Below are positions 32,459 to 41,583 of a stretch of 64,000 nucleotides of DNA, in pieces. The DNA is taken from positions 62,001 through 126,000 of the forward strand of contig NZ_LGDD01000293.1 of assembly GCF_001279695.1 (NCBI RefSeq), in the 5' to 3' direction. The stretch comes from Streptomyces sp. WM6378 (GTDB taxonomy: Bacteria > Actinomycetota > Actinomycetes > Streptomycetales > Streptomycetaceae). Below the pieces are notes generated by a model. It was not told where the DNA came from. It searched no databases and saw only the letters and a list, made by a program, of their open reading frames with translations. How positions within the stretch are numbered: the first letter of the stretch is position 1; the number at the start of each line of letters is the position of its first letter. The position numbers were made by a program, and so were the translations under genes.

Positions 32459-34429
32459 CTACAGTCCCTTGGTGGTGATGGTGATGGTGGAGCCCTCCGG
32501 CGCCTGGACCCCGGCGGCGACGGACTGGCCCGACACCTCGTCGCTGAGGAACGGGAAGCCGCGGTCGACCTTCACCTTGAAGCCGGCGGCTTCCAGGCTC
32601 TTCTGGGCGTCGGCGGCCTTCTGGCCGGTCACCTGGGGCACGGGGATCATCCGGGGGCCCTTGGACACGGTCAGCGTGACGCTGTCGCCCTTGGCGAGCT
32701 GGGCGTGCTCGGCGGCCGACTGGGCCGCGATCTTGCCCGCGTCCTGCACCGAGTTGACCTGGTCGGGCGCGACGGTGACCTGGAGCCCGGCGTTCTGGAG
32801 GGCGGCGGTGGCATCGGCCACCGAGTCGCCGACCACGCCGGGCACGTCGACGGGTGCGCCCTTGCTGACGACCATCGAGACGCCGGTGTCCGTGTGGCGC
32901 TTGACGCCCGCGGCCGGGTCGGTACGGATCACCGAGCCCTGCGGGACGCTCTCGTTGAACTCGCTGGAGGTGTCACCGGGCGCGAAGCCCGCCTTCTGCA
33001 GCTCGCTCTTCGCCTGGTCGAGCGGCATCCCGTCCAGCTTGGGCACCTGCGCCGTCTCGGGGCCGCGCGAGACGACCAGGGTCACCGAGCCGTTGCCGCG
33101 GATGCGGGCGCCGGTGGCCGGGTCGGTCGAGACGACCTGGCCCCGCTCGACGGTGTCGCTGAACTGCCGGTCCACCTTCTTGACGCCGAGTCCGGCACCC
33201 GACAGCTTCTTCTTCGCCGCGTCCTCGCTCTGCCCGATGAGGGCCGGGACCCGGGTGAACTGGCCGGAGTTGATGTACCAGACGCCCGCGCCGACCCCGA
33301 GGATCAGCAGCAGCGCGGCCACGACGGCGATCAGGCCGCGCCGGTTGTTGACCCGGCTGCGCTGCCTGCGGGGCGCAGGCTCCGGCTCGTCCTCGATGCG
33401 CTGCGGCATGATCAGCCGGCTGGTGCGGTTGACGGGCTCGTCGCGGACGGACTCCGCGGGCATCGGCCCGGCCGCCGGGGTGACCGGCGTCGTCAGGGCC
33501 CGCGGGATCACGCTCGTACGGTCGTCGGCGCCGCTCTGCCCGGCCGCGGAGCGCGCGCCCGGCGGGACCGCGTCCAGCTGCTCTTCGCCGAGGGCCGCGC
33601 GGGCGGTACGGGTCTGCGCGAGCAGGGCCACCGCGTCGTGCGGGCGGACGTCGGGGTTGCGGGCGGTCGCCGAGGCGACCAGCTCGTCCAGCTCCAGGGC
33701 GAGGCCGGGCACGGCCGCGGACGGTGCGGGCACGCCCTCGTGGAGGTGGGCGTACAGGATCTGGGCGGGGGTGTCCCCGTGGTGCGGCTTGGCGCCGGTG
33801 AGCATCTCGTACAGGACGACACCGCACGCGTACACGTCGGCGCGGGTGTCCGCGGTGCCGTGCTCGATCTGCTCGGGGGCCAGGTAGGAGACGGTGCCGA
33901 GGATCGAGCCGGTGGTGCTGGTCACCGAGTCCACGGCCCTGACCAGGCCGAAGTCGGCGACCTTGACCCGGCCGTCGTCCCCGATCAGGACGTTCTCGGG
34001 CTTCATGTCCCGGTGGACGAAACCGGCCCGGTGGGCGGCGCCGAGGGCCGCGAGCACGGGCTCCAGGATGTCGAGGGCCGCGCGCGGCTGGAGCGCGCCG
34101 CGCTCGCGCAGCACGTCGCGCAGGGTGCAGCCCGCGACGTACTCCATCGCGAGGTAGACGTACTGGTCCTGCGCGCCCTGGTCGAAGACGCCGACCACAT
34201 TGGGGTGCGCGAGCCGGGCCACCGACTTGGCCTCGCGGATGAAGCGCTCCACGAAGGAGGCGTCCGCGGCGAGGCTCGGGTGCATCACCTTGAGGGCGAG
34301 CACGCGGTCGAGGCGGGTGTCGACGGCCCGGTAGACCGTGGCCATACCGCCGACGGCGATGCGCGCGTCGACGCGGTAGCGGCCGTCGAGCACCTGCCCG
34401 ACGAGGGGGTCATGAAGGGTCGTATCCAC
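32459..34429 (-). CDS. PASTA-domain Ser/Thr protein kinase (PknL/PknB-like)
   Basis: A 656-residue transmembrane kinase. Kinase domain at residues ~15-275: glycine-rich IAVGGMATVYRA, Lys47, HRDMKPEN (139-146), DFG (159-161), activation loop SVTSTTGSILGTVSYLAPEQ. Then a Pro-rich linker, one TM helix near residues 345-365, and four extracellular PASTA domains sensing peptidoglycan fragments or lipid II. It is related to PknL/PknB; C. glutamicum PknL has PASTA domains. GTG 34429 has no SD, and TAAACT is 7 nt upstream, so a leaderless mRNA is likely. The Rv2175c-like DNA-binding protein at 38426 is a plausible substrate by analogy. Confidence 0.93.
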   Translation of the reverse strand: MDTTLHDPLVGQVLDGRYRVDARIAVGGMATVYRAVDTRLDRVLALKVMHPSLAADASFVERFIREAKSVARLAHPNVVGVFDQGAQDQYVYLAMEYVAGCTLRDVLRERGALQPRAALDILEPVLAALGAAHRAGFVHRDMKPENVLIGDDGRVKVADFGLVRAVDSVTSTTGSILGTVSYLAPEQIEHGTADTRADVYACGVVLYEMLTGAKPHHGDTPAQILYAHLHEGVPAPSAAVPGLALELDELVASATARNPDVRPHDAVALLAQTRTARAALGEEQLDAVPPGARSAAGQSGADDRTSVIPRALTTPVTPAAGPMPAESVRDEPVNRTSRLIMPQRIEDEPEPAPRRQRSRVNNRRGLIAVVAALLLILGVGAGVWYINSGQFTRVPALIGQSEDAAKKKLSGAGLGVKKVDRQFSDTVERGQVVSTDPATGARIRGNGSVTLVVSRGPETAQVPKLDGMPLDQAKSELQKAGFAPGDTSSEFNESVPQGSVIRTDPAAGVKRHTDTGVSMVVSKGAPVDVPGVVGDSVADATAALQNAGLQVTVAPDQVNSVQDAGKIAAQSAAEHAQLAKGDSVTLTVSKGPRMIPVPQVTGQKAADAQKSLEAAGFKVKVDRGFPFLSDEVSGQSVAAGVQAPEGSTITITTKGL

Positions 34430-34548
34430 GGGGGAGAGTTTACGAGCGCCGTCCGGCCCCCTTCACGCCGCGGGCGTTGCGGGGGCCGGACTGAAGCCGA
34501 GCTGTGACGCGGACCCGACCGGAAAGGGCCGGGAAAGGCCAGGTGGGG

Positions 34549-35346
<798 letters not shown>

Positions 35347-35547
35347 TCAGCCCCCCTGCACGGCGGTGAGGACCTCGACGCGGTCGCCGTCGCCGAGCGT
35401 GGTGGTGGGCCAGGCGCTGCGCGGCACGACCGCCTCGTTGACGGCGGCGGCGACCCCGGAGCGGGACGGGGTGAGGGTGGCGACGAGGGCGTCGAGGGTG
35501 GTCCCGGAGGCGAGCGCGCGGGGCTCGCCGTTGACGGAGATGGTCAT
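35347..35547 (-). CDS. thiS: ThiS sulfur-carrier protein
   Basis: A 66-residue ubiquitin-like carrier ending in the GG needed for adenylation and thiocarboxylate formation (TAVQGG). ATG 35547 overlaps the thiO stop by ATGA. Between thiO and thiG in the operon. Confidence 0.95.
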   Translation of the reverse strand: MTISVNGEPRALASGTTLDALVATLTPSRSGVAAAVNEAVVPRSAWPTTTLGDGDRVEVLTAVQGG

Positions 35548-36725
35548 GCGGTCGTCAGCTCCCAAGGTGCGGAGGTGAAGCGTCGGGGGGTGAACGGGCG
35601 TGCCTCGTCGGGCAGTTCACCGGTGGTCAGGACGTGCGCCATGACATCGCCGGTGACCGCGGTGAGCAGCACGCCGTTGCGGTAGTGGCCGGTCGCGAGC
35701 AGCAGCCCTGGCAGCGCGGTCGGGCCGAGCAGGGGCGCGTTGTCGGGGGAGGCGGGGCGCAGCCCGGCCCGGGTCTCGGTGAGTGGCAGCTCGGTGATCC
35801 CGGGCACCAACTCGTGGGCGTCCCGCAGCAGTTCGTAGACCCCGCCCGCGGTGACCGTCGTGTCCCAGCCGAGCTCCTCGCTGGTGGCGCCGACGACGAG
35901 CTCGCCGTTCTCGCGCGGTACGAGATAGACCTCGCTGCCCCGCACCACCGCCCGCACGGTCCGGGACAGGAAGGGCGCGTAGGCGGGCGGCACGGTCAGC
36001 CGCAGGACCTGGCCCTTCACGGGACGTACGGGAGGCAGGAGCTCTTCCGGAACGCCCGCGAGGCGGCCGCTGAGGCTGCCCGCGGCGAGTACGACCTGGT
36101 CGGCGGCGAGCTCGGTGCCGTCCGCCAGGACGACTCCGGCGGCCCGCTCCCGTACGACGGAAAGCCGCTCGACCCAGCCGTGCGCGAACCGCACCCCGGC
36201 CTGTGTGCACGCGCTGACCAGCGCCTTCGCCAGCCTTCTCGGGTCGATCTGGTGGTCGCCGTCGACCCGGAGGCCGCCGCGCACGCCGGGCGCCAGCATG
36301 GGCTCAAGGCGGCGGCAGTCGCGCCCGGACAGCCACTCGGACTCCAGGCCGCAGCGGACCTGGAGCGCGTGCAGGTCACGCAGGTGGGCGCGGTCGTCGG
36401 AGTCGAGCGCCACGGCCAGGGTGCCGCAGGCGCGGTAGCCGGTGTCGAGGCCGGTGACCTCCGTCAGCTCGGCCGCGAAGGCCGGGTAGCGGCGGGCGGA
36501 CTCGACGTTGAGGGCGAGCAGGGTCTGCTCGCCGTAGTGGAGTTCGGTGACGGCGGCGAGCATCCCGGCCGCGACCTGGGCGGCGCCGCCGCCCGGCTCG
36601 GGGTCGGCGAGCACGACACCGAGGCCGCGCTGGGCGGCCCGCCAGGCGGTGACGAGCCCGATGATGCCGCCCCCGACCACGAGGACGTCGGACCCGTTCC
36701 CGGACCCGTTGTGTGAAGAACGCAT
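35544..36725 (-). CDS. thiO: Glycine oxidase ThiO
   Basis: A 393-residue FAD-dependent D-amino-acid oxidase-family enzyme that oxidises glycine to dehydroglycine for thiazole assembly. VLVVGGGIIGLVTAWRAAQRGLGVVL is the FAD-binding Rossmann motif (residues ~14-40); GQVLRLT, YLVPRENGELVVGATSEELGWDTTVT and GLRPASPDNAPLLGP are family blocks. First gene of thiOSG; ATG 36725 lies directly after the TPP riboswitch. Overlaps thiS by 4 bp. Confidence 0.94.
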   Translation of the reverse strand: MRSSHNGSGNGSDVLVVGGGIIGLVTAWRAAQRGLGVVLADPEPGGGAAQVAAGMLAAVTELHYGEQTLLALNVESARRYPAFAAELTEVTGLDTGYRACGTLAVALDSDDRAHLRDLHALQVRCGLESEWLSGRDCRRLEPMLAPGVRGGLRVDGDHQIDPRRLAKALVSACTQAGVRFAHGWVERLSVVRERAAGVVLADGTELAADQVVLAAGSLSGRLAGVPEELLPPVRPVKGQVLRLTVPPAYAPFLSRTVRAVVRGSEVYLVPRENGELVVGATSEELGWDTTVTAGGVYELLRDAHELVPGITELPLTETRAGLRPASPDNAPLLGPTALPGLLLATGHYRNGVLLTAVTGDVMAHVLTTGELPDEARPFTPRRFTSAPWELTTA

Positions 36726-36735
36726 GGGCGTCCAG

Positions 36736-36826
36736 CCCCTCCCTTCGCCGGCATGACCCGGATCAGGTTCGTACGGTCGGAGGCCGCCAGCCTCCCTCTC
36801 AGCCCGGTGCGTCCGGGCTCCCGCGA
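36736..36826 (-). ncRNA. TPP riboswitch (THI element)
   Basis: On the minus strand the segment reads GGGAGCCC, then GGGCTGAGAGGG (P2/J2-4), a variable P3 stem around GGAGGCTGGCGGCCTCC, then GAACCTGATCCGGGTCATGC and CGGCG, the conserved THI-box core. It ends ~10 nt before the thiO ATG. The following GAAGGGAGGGG contains the SD, so translational control by TPP is expected, as in most actinobacterial THI elements. Confidence 0.95.
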
Positions 36827-36921
36827 GTGCTTTACGCCTGCCACCATAGCCCGAGCCTCCGGCCCCGAGTAAGGGAGCGTCCGGGCGACCCAGGGGCGTC
36901 CGCGTTGACCGGACCCCTTAC

Positions 36922-36936
36922 CTGACGAATAGTCAG
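36922..36936. promoter_or_regulatory. Palindrome at promoter of FAD reductase gene
   Basis: CTGAC-GAATA-GTCAG, a 15-bp inverted repeat, is placed just upstream of TATGGT (36942-36947), a -10-like hexamer 6 nt before the GTG at 36954. It is TetR-operator-like in form. The regulator is unknown. Confidence 0.45.
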
Positions 36937-36953
36937 CTGTTTATGGTGATCGG

Positions 36954-38174
36954 GTGAGCGAACAGCAGACGCATTCCGAAGCGCGGCACGTGGTCGTCGT
37001 CGGCGCGGGCATGGCCGGCGTGCAGACCGCGGTGGCCCTGCGCGAACAGGGCTTCGCCGGAGCCATCACCCTCATCGGCGCCGAACCCCACCAGCCCTAC
37101 GACCGGCCCCCGCTGTCCAAGGCGGTCCTGCTCGGCAAGGCCGAGGGCTCGGCCTTCGAGGTGGACTTCGAAGCACTCGGCGTCGACCTGCGCCTGGGCC
37201 TCGAAGTCACCGGGGTGCGGCCCGCCGAGCACGTGGTGGTCACCGAGGCGGGCGAGGTCGGCTACGACACCCTGGTCATCGCCACCGGCGCCGAACCGCT
37301 CACCCTGCCCGGCAGCGGGGGAGTGCCCGGCGTCCACCTGCTGCGCACCCTCGACGACGCGCGGCGCCTTCGCCCGGTCCTCGACCAGCGGCACCGGATC
37401 GTGGTGGTGGGCGCCGGGTGGATCGGCGCGGAGTTCGCCACCGCCGCGCGCGACGCGGGCTGCGAGGTCACCGTCGTGGAGGCCGCCGACCGCCCGCTGG
37501 CCGGGGTGCTCCCCGCCGAGGTCGCCGCCCCGATGGCCGGCTGGTACGCCGAATCCGGCGCCGAACTCCTCACCGGCGCCCGGGTCCAGGCGGTCGTGCC
37601 GGGCGAGGTGCTGCTCGCCGACGGCCGCCGGCTGCCCGCCGACGCCGTGGTCATCGGCATCGGCGCCCGCCCCGCGACCGGCTGGCTGACCGGCTCGGAC
37701 ATCGCGCTCGGCCCCGAGGGCGCGATCACCGCGGACGCCCGCCTGCGCACCTCGCTCCCCGACGTGTACGCGGTCGGCGACTGCGCCTCGTTCCCCTCGG
37801 CCCGCTTCGGCGAACGCCTGCTGGTCCACCACTGGGACAACGCGCTCCAGGGCCCGCGCACGGTGGCCGCCGACATCGTGGGCGAGGCCGCCGTCGACTA
37901 CGACCCGGTCCCGTACTTCTGGTCCGAGCAGTTCGGCCGCTTCGTCCAGTACGCGGGCCACCACACGGACGCGGACGACGTGGTCTGGCGCGGCGACCCG
38001 TCCTCGGCCCCGTGGTCGGTCTGCTGGCTCAGGGACGGGGCGTTGGTGGCGGTACTGGCAGTGGGCCGCCCAAGGGACCTGGCCCAGGGCCGCAAACTCA
38101 TCGAATCGGCGCTGCCCCTCGACCCGACGAAGACGGCGGACCCGTCGGTGCCGCTGAAATCGGCGGTGCGCTAG
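36954..38174 (+). CDS. FAD-dependent ferredoxin-reductase-type oxidoreductase
   Basis: A 406-residue pyridine-nucleotide disulfide-oxidoreductase-fold protein of the rubredoxin/ferredoxin reductase (BphA4) type. FAD motif VVVGAGMAGVQTAVALREQG (residues ~13-32), PYDRPPLSKAVL, LVIATGAEP, NAD motif VVVGAGWIGAEFA, DVYAVGDCASFP, and a C-terminal dimerisation region. It reduces a ferredoxin or rubredoxin for a P450 or oxygenase; no such partner is adjacent. The GTG has no strong SD; TATGGT is 6 nt upstream, so leaderless. Divergent from thiOSG. Confidence 0.88.
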   Translation: MSEQQTHSEARHVVVVGAGMAGVQTAVALREQGFAGAITLIGAEPHQPYDRPPLSKAVLLGKAEGSAFEVDFEALGVDLRLGLEVTGVRPAEHVVVTEAGEVGYDTLVIATGAEPLTLPGSGGVPGVHLLRTLDDARRLRPVLDQRHRIVVVGAGWIGAEFATAARDAGCEVTVVEAADRPLAGVLPAEVAAPMAGWYAESGAELLTGARVQAVVPGEVLLADGRRLPADAVVIGIGARPATGWLTGSDIALGPEGAITADARLRTSLPDVYAVGDCASFPSARFGERLLVHHWDNALQGPRTVAADIVGEAAVDYDPVPYFWSEQFGRFVQYAGHHTDADDVVWRGDPSSAPWSVCWLRDGALVAVLAVGRPRDLAQGRKLIESALPLDPTKTADPSVPLKSAVR

Positions 38175-38240
38175 CGATCCGGCTCAGCTGGGTGCCCCTG
38201 AGGGACGCGATACGGCCCTGATCAGCCAAGCCTTTCAGGG

Positions 38241-38318
38241 GCGCGGGGAACTGCGCGACCAGCCACGAACGACCCGCAGCCGAATTCAAATCCAGCCCCT
38301 CCGGCGTTTGAGGAGAAG
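38241..38318. repeat. Dispersed intergenic repeat, copy B
   Basis: Located in the gene-free 38175-38425 gap. 38294-38318 matches copies A and C (AGCCCSTCCGGCGTTTSAGG-type core), and 38241-38260 (GCGCGGGGAACTGCGCGACC) is an exact reverse complement of 49994-50013 in copy C. Flanking bases 38319-38375 are G-rich with no recognisable gene. Confidence 0.6.
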
Positions 38319-38425
38319 GGGGTCGGAGGGGGCGCGGAGCCCCCATGACACGCCCCGGAGGGGGCCGGGGCACAGCCCCCGAGGGACCACCCCGGTACCG
38401 AGTGTCAGTGCGAGGTGGCACGCTT

Positions 38426-38797
38426 GTGACCGTGACCGAGATTGACGCAAAGATTGATGCTCTCGTCCCCGCCTGGCTCTACCTCCCCGACATCGCGGAG
38501 ATGCTGGACGTGGAGGTGACGCGCGTACGGCAGCTGGTCAAGGAGGGCCAGCTCATCGCCGTACGCCGCGGTGAGAACAGGGCGCTGCAGGTGCCCGCCG
38601 CCTTCATCGACACCGACAAGGTGGTGAAGGGCCTGGTCGGGACGCTGACGCTGCTGAGGGACGACGGCTTCTCCGACGAGGAGATGCTGGAGTGGCTCTT
38701 CACTCCCGACCCGAGCCTGCCCGGCACCCCCGCGCAGGCCCTCAGTGAGAATCGCGGCACGGAGGTGAAGCGCCGCGCCCAGGCGCTCGCCCTCTGA
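38426..38797 (+). CDS. Rv2175c-like winged-helix DNA-binding protein
   Basis: A 123-residue protein with an HTH (LPDIAEMLDVEVTRVRQLVKEGQLIAVRRG) followed by a wing and a C-terminal helical domain (FIDTDKVVKGLVGTLTLLRDDGFSDEEMLEWLFTPDPSLPG) characteristic of Rv2175c. In M. tuberculosis Rv2175c binds DNA and is a substrate of PknL encoded next to it. Here a PASTA kinase lies 4 kb away on the other strand. GTG 38426 has GAGGTGG 7 nt upstream; GTG 38432 also fits. DNA target unknown. Confidence 0.85.
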   Translation: MTVTEIDAKIDALVPAWLYLPDIAEMLDVEVTRVRQLVKEGQLIAVRRGENRALQVPAAFIDTDKVVKGLVGTLTLLRDDGFSDEEMLEWLFTPDPSLPGTPAQALSENRGTEVKRRAQALAL

Positions 38798-38905
38798 GCC
38801 GAGAGCCCACCCGACAGCGCCGACAAGCCCGCGGTGTACGGTCCGGTCCACCCGGCCCGTACACCGCGCGGCCCGGCCGAAGACGAACACAACGGGGGAC
38901 CTTCC

Positions 38906-39556
38906 ATGCCCACGGCCCGTGAGCAGCTCGCCGACGCCCGCCTCTACCTGTGCACCGACGCCCGTAAGCGCCAGGGTGATCTGCCCGAGTTCCTGGACGC
39001 CGTCCTTGCTTCGGGCGTGGACATCGTGCAGCTGCGGGACAAGGGCATGGAGGCCGCCGAAGAGCTGGAGCACCTGGCCGTCTTCGCGGACGCCTGCCGC
39101 CGGCACGGCAAGCTGCTCGCGGTCAACGACCGGGCCGACGTGGCGCACGCCGTCGGCGCCGACGTGCTGCACCTGGGCCAGGGCGACCTGCCGGTGCCCG
39201 CCGCCCGGGCGATCCTGGGCCGGACGGTGCTGATCGGCCGCTCCACGCACGCGAACGAGGAGGCCGCCGCGGCCGCCGCCGAGCCGGGCGTGGACTACTT
39301 CTGCACGGGCCCCTGCTGGCCCACCCCCACCAAGCCGGGCCGGTACGCGCCGGGTCTCGACCTGGTGCGGTACACCGCCTCGCTCGGCACCGACCGGCCG
39401 TGGTTCGCGATCGGCGGGATCGACGCGGGCAACCTGGACGAGGTCCTGGACGCGGGCGCGGACCGCGTCGTCGTCGTACGGGCGATCACCGAGGCCGCCG
39501 ACCCGGCCGCGGCCACCGCCGACCTCGCCAAGCGGGTCCGGGAGCGGCTCGCGTAG
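38906..39556 (+). CDS. thiE: Thiamine-phosphate synthase
   Basis: A 216-residue TIM barrel joining HMP-PP and thiazole-phosphate. Motifs: LYLCTDAR near residue 14, [48 protein letters not shown], and [31 protein letters not shown] 38906 has GGGGGA upstream. It is monocistronic, away from thiOSG, and no THI element was seen in the 108 bp before it. Confidence 0.94.
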   Translation: MPTAREQLADARLYLCTDARKRQGDLPEFLDAVLASGVDIVQLRDKGMEAAEELEHLAVFADACRRHGKLLAVNDRADVAHAVGADVLHLGQGDLPVPAARAILGRTVLIGRSTHANEEAAAAAAEPGVDYFCTGPCWPTPTKPGRYAPGLDLVRYTASLGTDRPWFAIGGIDAGNLDEVLDAGADRVVVVRAITEAADPAAATADLAKRVRERLA

Positions 39557-39666
39557 CTCGGGGCCGGTCAACGGCGCTGGTCACCGGGGGTGTCAACCGT
39601 GATCAAAAACCCCGGGCGAGGAGTCCGCTGTCCGAGGGGTGGACAGAAGTCCGGCAATCGAGACAA

Positions 39667-39692
39667 TTAACCCCCGTTTGGTTGGGGGTCAA
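39667..39692. promoter_or_regulatory. Inverted repeat overlapping metF promoter
   Basis: TTAACCCCC (39667-39675) and GGGGGTCAA (39684-39692) pair with one mismatch around an 8-nt spacer. The right arm covers TTGGGG at 39682-39687, the predicted -35 of metF, so a bound repressor would block the promoter. It could alternatively be a terminator after thiE. The remaining upstream gap (39557-39666) has one further hairpin, CTGTCC / GGACAG. Confidence 0.5.
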
Positions 39693-39710
39693 GGCACCCG
39701 TGGCTAACCT
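39682..39710 (+). promoter_or_regulatory. metF promoter, leaderless
   Basis: -35 TTGGGG (39682-39687), 17-nt spacer, -10 TAACCT (39705-39710). The ATG lies only 6 nt later (39717), so transcription probably begins at or next to the start codon, with no room for an SD. Confidence 0.6.
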
Positions 39711-39716
39711 GCGAGT

Positions 39717-40634
39717 ATGGCCCTTGGCACAGCTTCCACCAGGACTGATCGCGCGCGAACCGTGCGCGACATGCTCGCGACCGGCGAGACCACGTACTCC
39801 TTCGAGTTCTACGCGCCCAAAACCGAGAAGGGCGAGCGGAACCTCTGGAACGCGCTGCGCCGGGTCGAAGCGGTCGCCCCCGACTTCGTCTCCGTGACGT
39901 ACGGGGCCGGCGGCACCACCCGTACCGGAACCGTCGAGGCCACCCAGCAGATCACCGAGGACACCACCCTCACCCCGGTCGCCCACCTCACCGCCGTCGG
40001 CCACTCGGTCGCCGAGCTGCGCCACACGGTGGGCCAGTACGCCGACGCCGGGATCCGCAACATCCTCGCGGTGCGCGGCGACCCGAAGGGCGACCCCATG
40101 GGCGAGTGGGTCAAGCACCCCCAGGGTGTGACCTACGCGGCCGAACTCGTCGCGCTCATCCGGGAGTCGGGCGACTTCTGCGTCGGCGTCGCGGCCTTCC
40201 CGGAGATGCACCCCCGCTCCGTGGACTGGGATTCCGACATCCGGCACTTCGTGGACAAGTGCCGCGCGGGCGCCGACTATGCCATCACCCAGATGTTCTT
40301 CGAGCCCGAGAACTATTCGCGGCTGCGCGACCGGGTCTCGGCGGCTGGCTGCGAGACCCCGATCATCCCCGAGGTCATGCCCGTGACCAGCGTGAAGCAG
40401 CTGGAACGACTGCCCCAACTCAGCACCGCGGCCTTCCCGGAGGACCTGCGGGACCGGATGCTTGCCGTCAAGGACGATCCGGCCGCTGTACGCTCCATTG
40501 GCATCGAGTTCGCCACGGAGTTCTGCTCACGGCTGCTCGCCGATGGCGTACCCGGGTTGCACTTCATTACCCTCAACAACTCCACGGCGACGCTCGAAAT
40601 CTACGAGAATCTCGGCCTGCACCAGCAGGCGTAG
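39717..40634 (+). CDS. metF: Methylenetetrahydrofolate reductase
   Basis: A 305-residue MTHFR that reduces 5,10-methylene-THF to 5-methyl-THF for methionine synthesis, with FAD. TIM-barrel features: [18 protein letters not shown] (catalytic Glu), [34 protein letters not shown], and [14 protein letters not shown] 39717 with a likely leaderless promoter. The M. tuberculosis region has Rv2172c, a related protein, at this place, which supports synteny. Stop then 60 bp to the next gene. Confidence 0.95.
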   Translation: MALGTASTRTDRARTVRDMLATGETTYSFEFYAPKTEKGERNLWNALRRVEAVAPDFVSVTYGAGGTTRTGTVEATQQITEDTTLTPVAHLTAVGHSVAELRHTVGQYADAGIRNILAVRGDPKGDPMGEWVKHPQGVTYAAELVALIRESGDFCVGVAAFPEMHPRSVDWDSDIRHFVDKCRAGADYAITQMFFEPENYSRLRDRVSAAGCETPIIPEVMPVTSVKQLERLPQLSTAAFPEDLRDRMLAVKDDPAAVRSIGIEFATEFCSRLLADGVPGLHFITLNNSTATLEIYENLGLHQQA

Positions 40635-40694
40635 CCGAAAACCGGCCCGGGTCAGGGGACAGCTGCACCCGGGACAGGAGAATGAGGGGCGTAC

Positions 40695-41552
40695 ATGGGC
40701 TGGACGGTCCTCTACATCGCGTTCGGAATCGTCGCACTGTGGCTGCTCGGCGAGGTGCTGCTGCAGTACAAGGCGCGGCTGCGCTGGCGGTTGCTCGCCT
40801 TCACCGGATTCGTGGGCGTGGTCCTCGGCGTCCTCATCCCGTCCGTCTTCGTGATCATCCTGGGCGCGATCGCCTTCGCCGTTGGCCAGGTGTACGTCAC
40901 GCTCTCCTTCCGGCGCGGCTTCTCCACCGGCTGGGCGCTCGGCGGCAGGCCGGGCGCGAGCCGCCGCCGCAGGGCGAGCCGCGGCAAGAGCGCCCCCGCC
41001 GCGGAACCCGTACTCGAAGTCTCCGACCTCCAGTACGAGGACGCGGCCGCCGTCGGCTCCCCGGACGCGAACGGCGAGCCGCCGCACGCCGATTCGGCCC
41101 ACGCCGACTCGGTCTACGAGCCGCAGCCGATGCCCGACGAGACCGGCCAGTACGGCATCTACACCCCCGCCCAGCAGCCCGAGGCACAGCCCCAGTACGG
41201 CGCGTACGACCCGCAGCAGCCCTACGCCGACCCCTACGCCCCGCAGTACGACGACGCGGGCGCCGGGCAGCAGCAGTACGCCGCCTACTCGGACCCGTAC
41301 ATCGGCAACGGCGGCCAGGCATACGGCACGTACAGCGGCTACGACAGCTTCGGCGGCCAGCAGTCCTACCCCGACCCGCTCACCGCCCAGTACGCGACGG
41401 ACACCCCGCCCGGCGGTGTCTGGGTGCCGCAACAGCGCGACGGCGAGTACATCCCGTACGAGCAGCAGCAGGTCCAGCAGCCGCAGCAGCCGTACGACCC
41501 GAACCACCCGGACCAGCCGCACCACCCCGAGCAGCAGCCCTACCGCTACTGA
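40695..41552 (+). CDS. Membrane protein with Tyr/Gln/Pro-rich disordered tail
   Basis: A 285-residue protein of unknown function. Two or three N-terminal TM segments (residues ~2-75: LYIAFGIVALWLLGEVL, LLAFTGFVGVVLGVLIP, VFVIILGAIAFAVGQVYV) are followed by a basic linker and a cytoplasmic or exterior tail of ~170 residues dominated by Tyr, Gln, Pro, Asp and Gly, with repeated PQYGAYDPQQPY-type units. The tail is predicted to be disordered, prion-like in composition. ATG 40695 has GAGGGG upstream. A homologue sits at the same place in other Streptomyces. Confidence 0.8.
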   Translation: MGWTVLYIAFGIVALWLLGEVLLQYKARLRWRLLAFTGFVGVVLGVLIPSVFVIILGAIAFAVGQVYVTLSFRRGFSTGWALGGRPGASRRRRASRGKSAPAAEPVLEVSDLQYEDAAAVGSPDANGEPPHADSAHADSVYEPQPMPDETGQYGIYTPAQQPEAQPQYGAYDPQQPYADPYAPQYDDAGAGQQQYAAYSDPYIGNGGQAYGTYSGYDSFGGQQSYPDPLTAQYATDTPPGGVWVPQQRDGEYIPYEQQQVQQPQQPYDPNHPDQPHHPEQQPYRY

Positions 41553-41583
41553 CCGATCCCCGGGCCGGGTCCCCGGCCGGGGC

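Noticed and set aside
39557..39716. SAM or cobalamin riboswitch before metF
   Set aside because: No SAM-I, SAM-II, SAM-IV or B12-box consensus recognised, and the predicted promoter abuts the ATG, leaving no leader.
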